DNA of 41,259 nucleotides from Halanaerobiales bacterium (GTDB taxonomy: Bacteria; Bacillota_F; Halanaerobiia; Halanaerobiales; DTU029), in the NCBI GenBank assembly GCA_016278415.1, contig JADQBV010000126.1, positions 1 through 41,259 on the forward strand, in the 5' to 3' direction. A model generated the notes under the pieces. The model saw only the letters and a program-made list of their open reading frames with translations, had not been told where the DNA came from and did no database searches. This document shows positions 7,813 through 16,904 of the stretch, one piece after another. Both the position numbers and the translations under genes were made by a program. How positions within the stretch are numbered: position 1 is the stretch's first letter; each line of letters begins with the position of its first letter.

Positions 7813-8982
7813 ATGAAAAAAATTGGTTTAGCTATAGTTGTTTACAAAAAGAATTATGGGAGTATGTTACAATCCTATGGAACAGTAAAAAAAGTATCTG
7901 ATTTAGGATTTTATCCTGAAACAATAAAAATTAAAGGGATAGAGGGAGACATAAATAAAGCTAAAACAAAATATTTTTTGAAGAGATGTTTTAAGCCGGA
8001 AGAAATAAAATATATATATCGTCAGTTACGTACTAAACTAAACAGGAAAATTAATTCAGACTATGCGAGCAATATGGTTATACGAGATAAGAAATATAAT
8101 GAGTTTTCAAAAAAGTGGTTTCAATTTTCTAATTTGTGTGAGTCAAGAGTTGAACTATCTGAAATGTGCAGAAGCTATGAAGCAGTAATAGTAGGTAGTG
8201 ATCAACTTTGGCGTCCCTCTAATATTGAAGGGGATTTTTTCACTTTGAATTTTGTTCCAGATGAAATAAATAAGATTGCATATTCAACTAGTTTTGGAGT
8301 ATCTGTTTTACCAAAAAATCAATTTAATAAAGCAGCAGACTTTTTAAATCGCTTTGACTATATAAGTGTAAGAGAAGAATCTGGTCGAGATTTAGTAAAA
8401 AATTTAACAGGGAAAAATGTGCCGGTGGTATGTGATCCATCAATGCTTCTTGATGCAAATGACTGGATGGAATTACAGCAAGAAGAACCAATTTTAAAAG
8501 ATAAATATATACTTTGTTATTTCCTGGGGGATAATCCAGAGCATCGTAAATTCGCTCATCGGTTGAAAAAGGAAACGGGATGTAAAATTGTTGGGCTTTT
8601 ACATGGTGCTACTTATATTCCTAGTGATGATACTTTTCCTGATGAAGCGTTATATGATGTTGGACCTTCTGAGTTTCTTAATCTAGTACGTAATGCTAAT
8701 TATATATGTACAGATTCTTTTCATGGTAGTGTATTTTCAATATTACATTCGAAGATATTTTTTGCTTTTCGTCGTTTTAAAAAAGGAAGTGAATCTTCAA
8801 CTAATGATAGGCTAAATACTCTTTTTTCATGGACTGGTCTGGAGGATAGATTACTTAATGGAGACGAGAGCATAAAAGAGTCTATTACACTAGATATAAA
8901 TTATGATACTGTTTTGGAAAAAGTTTCAGAAAAAAGAAAACAGTCTATGGAATTTTTAAAGAATGCATTAAACCAAAATTAA
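7813..8982 (+). CDS. Polysaccharide pyruvyl transferase family protein (first copy)
   Basis: A 389-residue member of the PS_pyruv_trans family (PF04230), which includes CsaB and the EPS ketal-pyruvyl transferases. By family it transfers pyruvate from phosphoenolpyruvate to a sugar, adding negative charge. Motifs are VIVGSDQLWRP, IAYSTSFGVS, YISVREESG, CDPSMLLD and CTDSFHGSVFS near the C-terminus. I chose ATG 7813 because GGAGG at 7801-7805 lies 7 bases before it; a GTG at 7798 lies upstream of that site. It is paired with an FrhB-like iron-sulfur protein 26 bases downstream, and the same pair recurs at 19015/20715. Many family members are uncharacterised, so the exact reaction is uncertain. 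Confidence 0.88.
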   Translation: MKKIGLAIVVYKKNYGSMLQSYGTVKKVSDLGFYPETIKIKGIEGDINKAKTKYFLKRCFKPEEIKYIYRQLRTKLNRKINSDYASNMVIRDKKYNEFSKKWFQFSNLCESRVELSEMCRSYEAVIVGSDQLWRPSNIEGDFFTLNFVPDEINKIAYSTSFGVSVLPKNQFNKAADFLNRFDYISVREESGRDLVKNLTGKNVPVVCDPSMLLDANDWMELQQEEPILKDKYILCYFLGDNPEHRKFAHRLKKETGCKIVGLLHGATYIPSDDTFPDEALYDVGPSEFLNLVRNANYICTDSFHGSVFSILHSKIFFAFRRFKKGSESSTNDRLNTLFSWTGLEDRLLNGDESIKESITLDINYDTVLEKVSEKRKQSMEFLKNALNQN

Positions 8983-9008
8983 ATTCATTATTGAAATTAG
9001 GTGAAAAA

Positions 9009-10211
9009 ATGGTTGTATTGGCAGAAAAGAAAGATTGTTGTGGATGTGCTGCATGCTATAATGCTTGTCCCAAATCATGTATAGATATGAGTCCGGACAG
9101 AACTGGATTTTTATATCCATCTATTATGTCTCACCAATGTACAGAGTGCGGATTATGTATGAAGGCTTGTCCATCCTTAAATCCGCTTAAAATTAATACT
9201 ACTGTTATAAATGCATATGTTGTGCAGCACAAGGATGATGAAATCCGATCACAAAGTACATCAGGGGGAGTTTTTACTGCAATTGCTCAGCTCGCAATTG
9301 AGGAAGGTGGAGTTGTGTTTGGCGCCGCATTTGATGATAATTTTCATGTATATCACACATATGTGGAATCCATAGCTGAACTTGAAAAATTTCGATCATC
9401 TAAGTATGTTCAAAGTGTAATTGGAGATGCTTTTATAAAAGCAAAGGATTTTTTGAATAATGGCCGTATGGTTTGTTTTAGTGGTACCCCTTGTCAAATT
9501 TGTGGATTGAAGGTCTTTTTAGGAAAGGAATATGATAATTTAATAACAGTTGATTTTATGTGTAGAGCCGTTCCTTCTCCTCTTATATATGATAAATATT
9601 TGAGATTGCAAAGTCAAAAATTAGGGGCAATTAGAAGTCTGCGCTTTCGAGATAAATGTAATGGTTATTCTTACTCTACTCTATCTATATGTGCAATAAA
9701 AAATAACAAAAAGTATGAATACAACAAAGGTGTAGAATCAGATGTTTGGCTTAGATCCTTTTTCTCAAGAATTTGTGATAGACCTAGTTGTGAAGACTGT
9801 CAGTTCCAGGGAGAAGTTCATCAAAGTGATTTCACTGTTTGGGATTGTTTTAATGTGTGGAAATATGAACCGAAATTTGATGATGATTTAGGGTCATCGC
9901 GGGTCATAGTTCAATCTGAAAAAGCTTATAAGTTTTTTGAAGATATAAATAAGAATCTTAGATTTGTAGAGGTATTACCTGGAGAAATTAGCGATAAAAA
10001 GAAAAAAAAGTCTATTAATAATCCTCTAGATAGTAATAAGAATATCTTTTATGAAGATGCACATGAAATGGAAGCGGTGAATTTTTTTGATAAGTATTTT
10101 CCATATACATTAAAAATACGCGCGTTACATTATGTAAGATTAGTGTCTTATAAGTTGAAAATTTATAGATTTCTGAAAAAATATGTATGGGATATATTAA
10201 GAAGATTATAA
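9009..10211 (+). CDS. FrhB-like iron-sulfur flavoprotein (Coenzyme F420 hydrogenase/dehydrogenase beta family), first copy
   Basis: A 400-residue protein with two N-terminal 4Fe-4S ferredoxin motifs. The first is C10-C13-C16-C20 with an extra C11; the second is C44-C47-C50-C54, followed by P. The FrhB/FdhB N- and C-terminal domains follow, with STSGGVFTAIAQ, FSGTPCQICGLK, and the C-terminal SRICDRPSCEDCQF and SDFTVWDCF. The name comes from methanogen enzymes; nothing here suggests F420 use. In polysaccharide clusters such proteins are presumed flavin or ferredoxin-linked oxidoreductases acting on a sugar or lipid-linked intermediate. I chose ATG 9009 (AGGTGA just upstream) over TTG 8991. It sits directly behind a pyruvyl transferase gene. 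A poly-lysine patch (DKKKKKS) lies near residue 330. Confidence 0.85.
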   Translation: MVVLAEKKDCCGCAACYNACPKSCIDMSPDRTGFLYPSIMSHQCTECGLCMKACPSLNPLKINTTVINAYVVQHKDDEIRSQSTSGGVFTAIAQLAIEEGGVVFGAAFDDNFHVYHTYVESIAELEKFRSSKYVQSVIGDAFIKAKDFLNNGRMVCFSGTPCQICGLKVFLGKEYDNLITVDFMCRAVPSPLIYDKYLRLQSQKLGAIRSLRFRDKCNGYSYSTLSICAIKNNKKYEYNKGVESDVWLRSFFSRICDRPSCEDCQFQGEVHQSDFTVWDCFNVWKYEPKFDDDLGSSRVIVQSEKAYKFFEDINKNLRFVEVLPGEISDKKKKKSINNPLDSNKNIFYEDAHEMEAVNFFDKYFPYTLKIRALHYVRLVSYKLKIYRFLKKYVWDILRRL

Positions 10212-10268
10212 AATAGACTATAAAAGGAATAGCAACTACAATAGAATGAAATAGAGAGGATGTATGAT

Positions 10269-11474
10269 ATGGGTAAAGGAACAATTATATATGTTGGACA
10301 TTTTGAATTACCAGATAAAAATGCTGCTGCTCATAGAGTGCTTAGTAATGGAAAAATCTTTAGATATCTTGGATATAACGTTGTCTTTATCCAGGTTGAT
10401 AAATCTTTGGATTACGCTGCTAATACATTAGAGTTAAAAGATAATATTCAAGGATTTGAATGTTGGTCATTACCATATCCTAAATCCTATAAGGAGTGGA
10501 TTAAATATTTAACAGGTATAGATTCAATTGAGAGGATTATTAATATGTATGATAATGTAAAAGCTATAATTGCATATAATTATCCTTCAATATCTTTGTA
10601 TAAATTAAAAAAATTTTCTCATAAACAAAATATTAAAATTATTTCAGATTGTACTGAATGGTATAGTCCAAAAGGTTCAAATTTATTATTTCGAGCAATT
10701 AAGGGATTCGATACATTTCTTAGAATGAGAATTATTCAAAGGAAAATGAATGGGCTTATTGTAATAAGCGAATATTTGGAAAACTATTATAAAGATTGTC
10801 CTAATGTTGTTAGAATACCGCCATTAGTTGACCTTAGCGAAAAAAAATGGAATCTAGAGCCAATGCAAATTAAAGATGATAAAGTAAGATTTATATATTC
10901 AGGCACTTCTAGTAAAGATAAGGATAAGGATAAGCATATATTGATAGACGCTTTTTATCAATTAAAAGAATATAATAACTTTTTGTTTAAAATAATCGGA
11001 TTAACAAAAGAACAGTATCTTCAAAATTATCCTGATGACCGAGAAAAGCTTAATGAGTTAAAAGATAGAATTCATTTCTATGGACGTGTTCCGCATAGTG
11101 ACAGTCTAAAATTATTAAAGGAATCTGACTTTAGTATATTCTTTCGTGATAATACAAGGGTAACAAAAGCAGGTTTTCCAACAAAGTTTGTTGAAAGTAT
11201 AAGTACTGGTATACCCGTAGTCACAACAAGAACAAGCGATTCAGAAAATTATCTTGAAGAAGGTATAAACGGTTTTTTTATTACCGGAAATATATCAGAA
11301 AACACAAAACAAGTTTTAAAGAAACTATTAGGATATAATAATGAATCGATACAGGATATGAAGATTGAATGTCTTAACTTAAGATGTTTTCATTATGAAA
11401 ATTTTACTGAAATATTAGATAAATTTATTCATAACGTAATAGGTTACCCTAGTGGGGGGGGAATTAATGTTTAA
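10269..11474 (+). CDS. Glycosyltransferase, GT4-like (GT-B fold)
   Basis: A 401-residue glycosyltransferase. The N-terminal half has GTIIYVGHFELPDKNAAAHRV, a GT-B start with an acceptor loop. The C-terminal half has FIYSGTSSKDKDKDKHILI, then FYGRVPHSDSLKLLKESDFSI and FPTKFVESISTGIPVVTT, where the FVES segment stands for the family's E-x7-E region. The product adds one sugar to the repeat unit; donor unknown. I chose ATG 10269, 9 bases after GAGAGG; ATG 10260 directly abuts that site. The last codons run through an 8-G tract (11454-11461) and the stop overlaps the next gene's start by 8 bases, so the two are translationally coupled. Confidence 0.85.
   Translation: MGKGTIIYVGHFELPDKNAAAHRVLSNGKIFRYLGYNVVFIQVDKSLDYAANTLELKDNIQGFECWSLPYPKSYKEWIKYLTGIDSIERIINMYDNVKAIIAYNYPSISLYKLKKFSHKQNIKIISDCTEWYSPKGSNLLFRAIKGFDTFLRMRIIQRKMNGLIVISEYLENYYKDCPNVVRIPPLVDLSEKKWNLEPMQIKDDKVRFIYSGTSSKDKDKDKHILIDAFYQLKEYNNFLFKIIGLTKEQYLQNYPDDREKLNELKDRIHFYGRVPHSDSLKLLKESDFSIFFRDNTRVTKAGFPTKFVESISTGIPVVTTRTSDSENYLEEGINGFFITGNISENTKQVLKKLLGYNNESIQDMKIECLNLRCFHYENFTEILDKFIHNVIGYPSGGGINV
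11454..11461 (+). repeat. G8 homopolymer at gene overlap
   Basis: Eight consecutive G occur in an otherwise very AT-rich region. They encode the last glycines of the preceding glycosyltransferase and also form the Shine-Dalgarno region of the next gene (ATG 11467). Slippage would alter the glycosyltransferase C-terminus and the spacing or strength of the ribosome site. Confidence 0.7.
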
Positions 11475-12480
11475 AAACAAAACGTTACTAATAACAGGTG
11501 GTACAGGTTCATTCGGAAATGCAGTAATGAGAAGATTTTTAGATACTGAGATAAAAGAAATACGAATATTTTCAAGGGATGAAAAGAAACAGAATGATAT
11601 GCGGAAATTATATAAAAATGATAAAATTAAATTTTATATTGGTAATGTTAGAGATAAAGATAGTGTGAAAAACGCTATGTATGGGGTAGATTATATATTT
11701 CACGCAGCTGCTTTAAAACAGGTTCCATCTTGTGAGTTTTTTCCAATTGAAGCTGTTAAAACAAATATACTTGGTACAGATAATGTTCTTACGTCAGCGA
11801 TTGAGGTTGGAATAAAGAAAGTCATCTGTTTATCTACAGATAAAGCTGCCTATCCCATTAATGCTATGGGTATTTCAAAAGCTATGATGGAGAAAGTATT
11901 TGTTGCTAAATCTAAGACTGTTGATTCTAGTAGAACTTTAATTTGTGGTACTCGCTATGGTAATGTTATGGCTTCAAGAGGGTCTGTTATACCATTATTT
12001 ATTCAGCAAATTAAAAGTGGTCAGGCTCTTACTATTACAGACCCTTATATGACAAGGTTTTTAATGAGCTTAGAAGAAGCTGTTGAATTAGTAGTTTTTG
12101 CTTTTGAAAATGCTAAAGCAGGAGATATTATGGTTCAAAAAGCTCCAGCTTCTACTATTGGTGATTTAGCATTAGCAATCAAAGAATTATTTAATGCCGA
12201 TAATGAAATAAAAATAATTGGTACACGCCATGGTGAAAAACTCTATGAAACACTATTAACAAAAGAAGAACATGTTGTAGCTAAGGATATGGGAAATTTT
12301 TATAGGGTGCCAGCTGATACAAGAGACCTTAATTATGATAAGTACTTTGTAGAGGGTGATCAGAAACTATCTTCTGAATCAGAGTATAACTCACATAATA
12401 CAGAAAGATTAACTATAGAACAGATTAAAGAGAGATTAATGACTCTTAATTATGTTAAAAAAGAATTGGATATTCAATAG
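11467..12480 (+). CDS. capE: UDP-GlcNAc 4,6-dehydratase/5-epimerase, CapE/FnlA/WbjB type
   Basis: A 337-residue SDR enzyme, first in the UDP-L-FucNAc route. By family it converts UDP-GlcNAc to the 4-keto-6-deoxy-L-arabino sugar, inverting C5. It has the Rossmann motif GGTGSFGNAVM, AAALKQVPSCEFFP, and LSTDKAAYPINAMGISKAMMEK, in which the usual YxxxK is MxxxK. This substitution is characteristic of CapE, FnlA and WbjB and separates them from FlaA1/PseB. TRYGNVMASRGSVIPLF and MTRFLM are also typical. The start is ATG 11467, with the G-rich tract as ribosome site; a GTG at 11452 is upstream of it. capF and capG homologues follow directly, which fixes the pathway. Confidence 0.93.
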   Translation: MFKNKTLLITGGTGSFGNAVMRRFLDTEIKEIRIFSRDEKKQNDMRKLYKNDKIKFYIGNVRDKDSVKNAMYGVDYIFHAAALKQVPSCEFFPIEAVKTNILGTDNVLTSAIEVGIKKVICLSTDKAAYPINAMGISKAMMEKVFVAKSKTVDSSRTLICGTRYGNVMASRGSVIPLFIQQIKSGQALTITDPYMTRFLMSLEEAVELVVFAFENAKAGDIMVQKAPASTIGDLALAIKELFNADNEIKIIGTRHGEKLYETLLTKEEHVVAKDMGNFYRVPADTRDLNYDKYFVEGDQKLSSESEYNSHNTERLTIEQIKERLMTLNYVKKELDIQ

Positions 12481-12531
12481 TACTGAGGAAGTTTCGAGTA
12501 ACAATGAATAAGAGAAAGTAAGTGATAAAGA

Positions 12532-13719
12532 ATGAAAATATTAGTAACAGGTGCAAAAGGTTTTATTGGAAAAAATCTTGTAGCCGAACTTAAAAATAGG
12601 AATTATGAATATGTGTTTGAGTATGATATATACACAAAGTCTTCTTTATTGGATAAGTATTGTAAAGAAGCTGATTTTGTTTTTCATTTTGCAGGGGTTA
12701 ATCGACCAAAAGATGATTCTGAGTTTATGAAAGGTAATTTTGGATTTACTTCGAATTTGTTAGATACATTAAAAAAATATGATAATACATGCCCTATTAT
12801 GATTTCGTCTTCGATCCAAGCTAAGCTTGATAATCCATATGGGAAAAGCAAAAAAGCAGGAGAAGATTTAGTTTTTAATTATGGGAATGAAACAGGAGCT
12901 AAAGTACTTATATATCGATTTCCTAATGTTTTTGGGAAATGGTGTAAGCCTAATTATAATAGTGTTGTTGCAACTTTTTGTAATAATATTGCTCATAATT
13001 TGTCTATAAAAGTGAATGACCCTGATGTTTTACTAACATTAGTGTATATAGATGATGTAGTAGAAGAATTAACAAACGCTTTAAAAGGTCAAGAATGCAA
13101 ACAAGGTAAATTTTGCAAAGTTTCAACTGTTCATTCAATTAAACTAGGAGAAATAGCAGACTTAATATATTCTTTCAAAGAAAGTCGTAATGATTTATTT
13201 ATACCTGATATGGGTGATGAGTTTACAAAGAAGCTATATAGCACATATTTAAGTTATTTACCTAAGGATCAATTTAGTTATGAGCTTAAAAAGAAAATAG
13301 ATAATAGAGGTTCCTTTACAGAAATTATTAAGACCGTAGAAAGTGGGCAAGTTTCGGTTAATATATCTAAACCTGGTATTAAAAAGGGAAACCACTGGCA
13401 TCACACTAAGACTGAGAAGTTCTTAGTAGTAAGTGGAAGAGGTGTTATAAGATTTAGAAAGATTCATTCAGACGAGATAATAGAGTATTTTGTGGATGAA
13501 AATAAAATGGAGGTTGTAGATATACCAACTGGTTATACACATAATATAGAAAACCTAGGAGAGACAGATATGGTTACTATTATGTGGGCAAATGAGCCCT
13601 TTGATCCTGAGAATCCCGATACTTATTATTTGGAGGTTGAGAAATATGAAGAATTTGAAAGTGATGACAGTTGTAGGTACCAGACCAGAGATAATAAGAC
13701 TGTCAGCAGTGATCAATAA
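12532..13719 (+). CDS. capF: CapF-type bifunctional SDR-cupin enzyme (UDP-L-FucNAc pathway)
   Basis: A 395-residue enzyme with an N-terminal SDR domain (GAKGFIGKNLVAEL; HFAGVNRPKDDSEF; SSSIQAKLDNPYGKSKKAGE with YxxxK) and a C-terminal cupin domain from about residue 255 (FTEIIKTVESGQVSVNISKP, then GNHWHHTKTEKFLVVSG with the metal-binding His-His-Glu). In S. aureus CapF the cupin epimerises C3 and the SDR domain reduces C4, giving UDP-6-deoxy-L-talose-NAc. The C-terminus is unusual: known CapF proteins stop near the YYLEVE segment, whereas here the frame continues about 25 codons through the start of capG, giving a 74-base overlap. Loss of the original stop, perhaps by a small indel, is likely. 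The ribosome site is weak. Confidence 0.92.
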   Translation: MKILVTGAKGFIGKNLVAELKNRNYEYVFEYDIYTKSSLLDKYCKEADFVFHFAGVNRPKDDSEFMKGNFGFTSNLLDTLKKYDNTCPIMISSSIQAKLDNPYGKSKKAGEDLVFNYGNETGAKVLIYRFPNVFGKWCKPNYNSVVATFCNNIAHNLSIKVNDPDVLLTLVYIDDVVEELTNALKGQECKQGKFCKVSTVHSIKLGEIADLIYSFKESRNDLFIPDMGDEFTKKLYSTYLSYLPKDQFSYELKKKIDNRGSFTEIIKTVESGQVSVNISKPGIKKGNHWHHTKTEKFLVVSGRGVIRFRKIHSDEIIEYFVDENKMEVVDIPTGYTHNIENLGETDMVTIMWANEPFDPENPDTYYLEVEKYEEFESDDSCRYQTRDNKTVSSDQ

Positions 13720-14773
13720 ATTAGAAGAATCAGAGGCAATAGATCATACATTGGTACACACAGGACAAAATTACGACTACGAATTGAATGAAGTATTTTT
13801 TAAAGACTTCAACTTAAAAAAACCCGACTTTTTTCTTAATGCAGCTACTGGAGTGGCTGTAGAGACCATAGGCAATATTTTAATAAAAATAGATCCAGTT
13901 ATGGAAGAAGTTAAGCCAGATGCTTTTTTAGTGCTTGGAGATACCAATAGTTGTTTGTGTGCTATAGCAGCCAAGAGAAGACATATACCTATTTTTCATA
14001 TGGAAGCAGGAAATAGATGTTTTGATCAAAGAGTACCAGAAGAAACAAATAGAAAGATTGTAGATCATATTGCTGATATTAATTTAACATATAGTGATAT
14101 TGCAAGAGAATATCTTTTAATGGAAGGTATACCTGCTGATAGGGTTATTAAAACAGGAAGTCCTATGTTTGAAGTTATAAATTCTAGAAGGCAGGATATA
14201 GATAGTTCTGATATTTTGGAAAGACTAGATCTTGAAGAAGGCAAATACTTTGTAGTATCAGCACATAGAGAAGAAAATATAAGTTCAGAAACGAATTTCT
14301 TTGGTTTGGTTGAAAGCTTAAGTGCTATAGAAGAAAAATATAAAGTACCTATTATAATTAGTACACATCCCAGAACAAGAAATATGATAGAAGCTAAAGG
14401 AATAGAGTTTACTCCTTTAATTAAGACTATGAACCCAATGGGCTTTAATGACTATGTAAAACTACAGGTAAATGCTAAAGCAGTACTTAGTGATAGTGGA
14501 ACTATAAGCGAAGAATCTTCAATACTAAAATTTAATGCACTAAATATTAGACAGGCTCATGAAAGACCTGAAGCAATGGAGGAAGCTTCTGTTATGATGG
14601 TAGGGTTAGAGAAAAAAAGAATATTACAGGGGCTTGAAATATTAGAAACACAAAAAAAAGATACTCTTAGCTTAGCTGGTGATTATAGTATGCGTAATGT
14701 GTCAGATAAAGTTTTAAGGATTATAGTTTCTTATGTAGATTATGTTAATAGAGTTGTATGGCAAAAAAGATAA
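13646..14773 (+). CDS. capG: UDP-N-acetylglucosamine 2-epimerase family, CapG/FnlC type
   Basis: A 375-residue GT-B-fold 2-epimerase, the last enzyme to UDP-L-FucNAc. Motifs: MTVVGTRPEIIRLSAV, VHTGQNYDYELN, VLGDTNSCL, FHMEAGNRCFDQRVPEETNRK with the catalytic acids, TGSPMFEV, VSAHREENI and LSDSGTISEESS. The length fits WecB/CapG proteins. I chose ATG 13646, preceded by GGAGG at 13632-13636, 9 bases away. The longer frame from 13592 adds 18 hydrophobic residues with no ribosome site and starts inside capF. With CapE and CapF it completes UDP-L-FucNAc. WecB (UDP-ManNAc) is the closest alternative, but the gene order argues for CapG. Confidence 0.92.
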   Translation: MKNLKVMTVVGTRPEIIRLSAVINKLEESEAIDHTLVHTGQNYDYELNEVFFKDFNLKKPDFFLNAATGVAVETIGNILIKIDPVMEEVKPDAFLVLGDTNSCLCAIAAKRRHIPIFHMEAGNRCFDQRVPEETNRKIVDHIADINLTYSDIAREYLLMEGIPADRVIKTGSPMFEVINSRRQDIDSSDILERLDLEEGKYFVVSAHREENISSETNFFGLVESLSAIEEKYKVPIIISTHPRTRNMIEAKGIEFTPLIKTMNPMGFNDYVKLQVNAKAVLSDSGTISEESSILKFNALNIRQAHERPEAMEEASVMMVGLEKKRILQGLEILETQKKDTLSLAGDYSMRNVSDKVLRIIVSYVDYVNRVVWQKR

Positions 14774-14789
14774 AGCGAGGTTAGATGTG

Positions 14790-15608
14790 ATGAGTAATTT
14801 CTTTTTTATAGCTGTTAATTATAATGGGTTTAGCTATTCAAAGAGTTTCATAGAAAGTATTAATAATATGGAGATTAATAAAGATGATATAATAAAAATA
14901 ATTATTGTAGATAACCACTCTAGTGAAGAAGACTTTGTAAAATTAAAAAGATTAAGTAATAGGAAAAGAAATGTACAAGTTCTAAGACTTAGAAAAAATA
15001 TTGGATATTTTAAAGGGTTAAATGAAGGAATTAAGACAATTAATAAAGACAAAAATACAGTTATAATTGTAGGGAATAATGATTTAACCTTTGAAAGAGA
15101 TTTTATTAAAAATTACAAAAAAATTAGCTATGAAAATGACGTACTGGTAATTGCTCCAAATATTATAACAAAAGAAGGGCGACAACAAAATCCTCATGTA
15201 GTTGAAAAAGTCTCAAACTTTGAAAAGTTTAAAGCATCTATTTATTATTCAAATTATTATATTGCACAGGTATTTAGGTTTATCAACCAAACAATAAAAA
15301 AAATTATAAATAAACCAATTAAATTAAAAAATAATTATGGTCAAATGGAAATAAAAAGAGGCATTGGAGCTTGTTATATTTTAACTCCTAATTTTTCCAA
15401 ACATTTCGAGAAACTTGACGACCGTGTTTTTATGTGGGGAGAGGAAGCGTTGCTCTCAAACCAAGTAGAAAGTGTGAATGGTTGTACTTTATATGACCCA
15501 TCTCTAAAAATAATTCATCATGAAAGTGCGAGTGTAAGTAGTATTCAATCTAAAGAAAAATATTATATGGTAAGAGATTCGTATAAAATCTACAAGAAAT
15601 ATCTATAA
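14790..15608 (+). CDS. Glycosyltransferase, GT2-like
   Basis: A 272-residue GT-A-type glycosyltransferase resembling rhamnosyl transferases of the GT2 family. FFFIAVNYNGFSYSKSFI opens the domain; IIIVDNHSSEEDF binds the nucleotide; NIGYFKGLNEGIK is the typical NxGxxxGxN segment; VGNNDLTFE replaces the DxD motif; and FMWGEEALLS holds the likely catalytic acid (ED-like). Rhamnose-producing genes downstream make dTDP-rhamnose a plausible donor, but this is inference. I chose ATG 14790 with GAGG about 10 bases upstream; ATG 14742 lies inside capG. It is followed by about 155 bases before the polymerase gene. Confidence 0.85.
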   Translation: MSNFFFIAVNYNGFSYSKSFIESINNMEINKDDIIKIIIVDNHSSEEDFVKLKRLSNRKRNVQVLRLRKNIGYFKGLNEGIKTINKDKNTVIIVGNNDLTFERDFIKNYKKISYENDVLVIAPNIITKEGRQQNPHVVEKVSNFEKFKASIYYSNYYIAQVFRFINQTIKKIINKPIKLKNNYGQMEIKRGIGACYILTPNFSKHFEKLDDRVFMWGEEALLSNQVESVNGCTLYDPSLKIIHHESASVSSIQSKEKYYMVRDSYKIYKKYL

Positions 15609-15764
15609 ACTGTATGTTTATACGAGATATTTAATTTGCTAAAAATCATGGTATATATATGGAACTTTCTGATTATGAAAATTAATTTATGAAGCGTAAA
15701 ATACAAGAGATTATATAATTTTAATAGGATTATTTTTTTATTTATAAATAAAGGAGATTTTAAA

Positions 15765-16904
15765 TTGATTAAATTAATATTATTCTTAGTAATGTTTATA
15801 ATTATATCTTTATCACTTCATATATATGCTAAAATAGTTGCAAATAAAAATCGAATACAAAAGAATAGCAGCATAGGAAGGATTAAGCTTAAAGCAACTA
15901 ATATTTTAACAGTATTAATTATTGCGATAGTACCAAGTCTGTTGGCTGGATTTAGAGCATTTGATGTTGGAACAGACACATCTTCATACGTAAGGTATTT
16001 TAATTATAGTGACCTACAATTTGATCTTCTTACAAGTAATGAATATTTCTTTTGGAAATTATTCGAATTTAGTAATAATCTATTTAACGATGTTAGCATA
16101 ACTTTTTTTTTGATAGCATTTTTAACGTATGGATTAGCTTTTATTGCAATATTCCAATTGGTTAGAAAAGAACATGTTGGAGTTGTTACATTTATTTATT
16201 TATGCCTGTTTTATCAAGAAGGATTTAATATAATTCGTCAAATGTTAGCACTATCTATAATATTGCTTGCAATTCCATATATATTAGAGCGTAAAAGAAT
16301 TAAATATATACTTTTAGTGATAGTAGGTACTTTATTTCATATATCAGCTTTAGTTTGTATTCCAATGTACTGGATTTACCAGAACAAAAAGATTACATTA
16401 TACAAATATATAGGGAGAATTATGCTATTATTAATATTTATTGTTTTTTTTGAAGATATATTTTTATTTATAACAAAGTATGATGCTTTTAGCAGGTTTA
16501 GTAATTATGAGAATCAGTTTATTTATAATGATTTATGGTGGAAAAACATTTTGCTATTTTCTCCACTTTATTTTGTCTTGATTTTAATGAACAAAAGTTT
16601 AAAGAACAATAAAAAAATGAAAAAAGAATACCCAATGTTTCAATTTTATTGGTTTTTAGCTATACTATATATTACAACATCAGTATTAAGATTATATGTG
16701 AACTGGGTATTTAGAATTGGATACTATTTTGAGCTTGGCATACTATTATATATCGGGGCCTATATTAATACATGTGTTTATAAAAGACGATATTTATATA
16801 TGACTTTAGTTATAATGTTTTTCACTTTCTATTATTTTTTTCTTAACTATTACACAAATTTCGATTCTAGTGCATTAATAAACTACAAATGGATTATTAA
16901 ATGA
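15765..16904 (+). CDS. EpsG-family polysaccharide polymerase (Wzy-like)
   Basis: A 379-residue polytopic membrane protein with about ten hydrophobic helices. EpsG-family marks are SLLAGFRAFDVGTDTSSYVR (the conserved R...GTDT.Y segment), GFNIIRQMLALSIILLAIPY (N.iRQ), and GTLFHISALVCIPMYW (the FH motif). By family it polymerises undecaprenyl-linked repeat units outside the membrane. The start is TTG 15765 with AAGGAGA at 15751-15757. It stands between a GT2 gene and a long gap containing an rmlA relic, and with the Wzx at 22022 supplies the Wzx/Wzy pair. The codons are extremely AT-rich. A 9-bp hairpin (16904-16912/16923-16931) covers the stop codon but has no T tract. Confidence 0.87.
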   Translation: MIKLILFLVMFIIISLSLHIYAKIVANKNRIQKNSSIGRIKLKATNILTVLIIAIVPSLLAGFRAFDVGTDTSSYVRYFNYSDLQFDLLTSNEYFFWKLFEFSNNLFNDVSITFFLIAFLTYGLAFIAIFQLVRKEHVGVVTFIYLCLFYQEGFNIIRQMLALSIILLAIPYILERKRIKYILLVIVGTLFHISALVCIPMYWIYQNKKITLYKYIGRIMLLLIFIVFFEDIFLFITKYDAFSRFSNYENQFIYNDLWWKNILLFSPLYFVLILMNKSLKNNKKMKKEYPMFQFYWFLAILYITTSVLRLYVNWVFRIGYYFELGILLYIGAYINTCVYKRRYLYMTLVIMFFTFYYFFLNYYTNFDSSALINYKWIIK

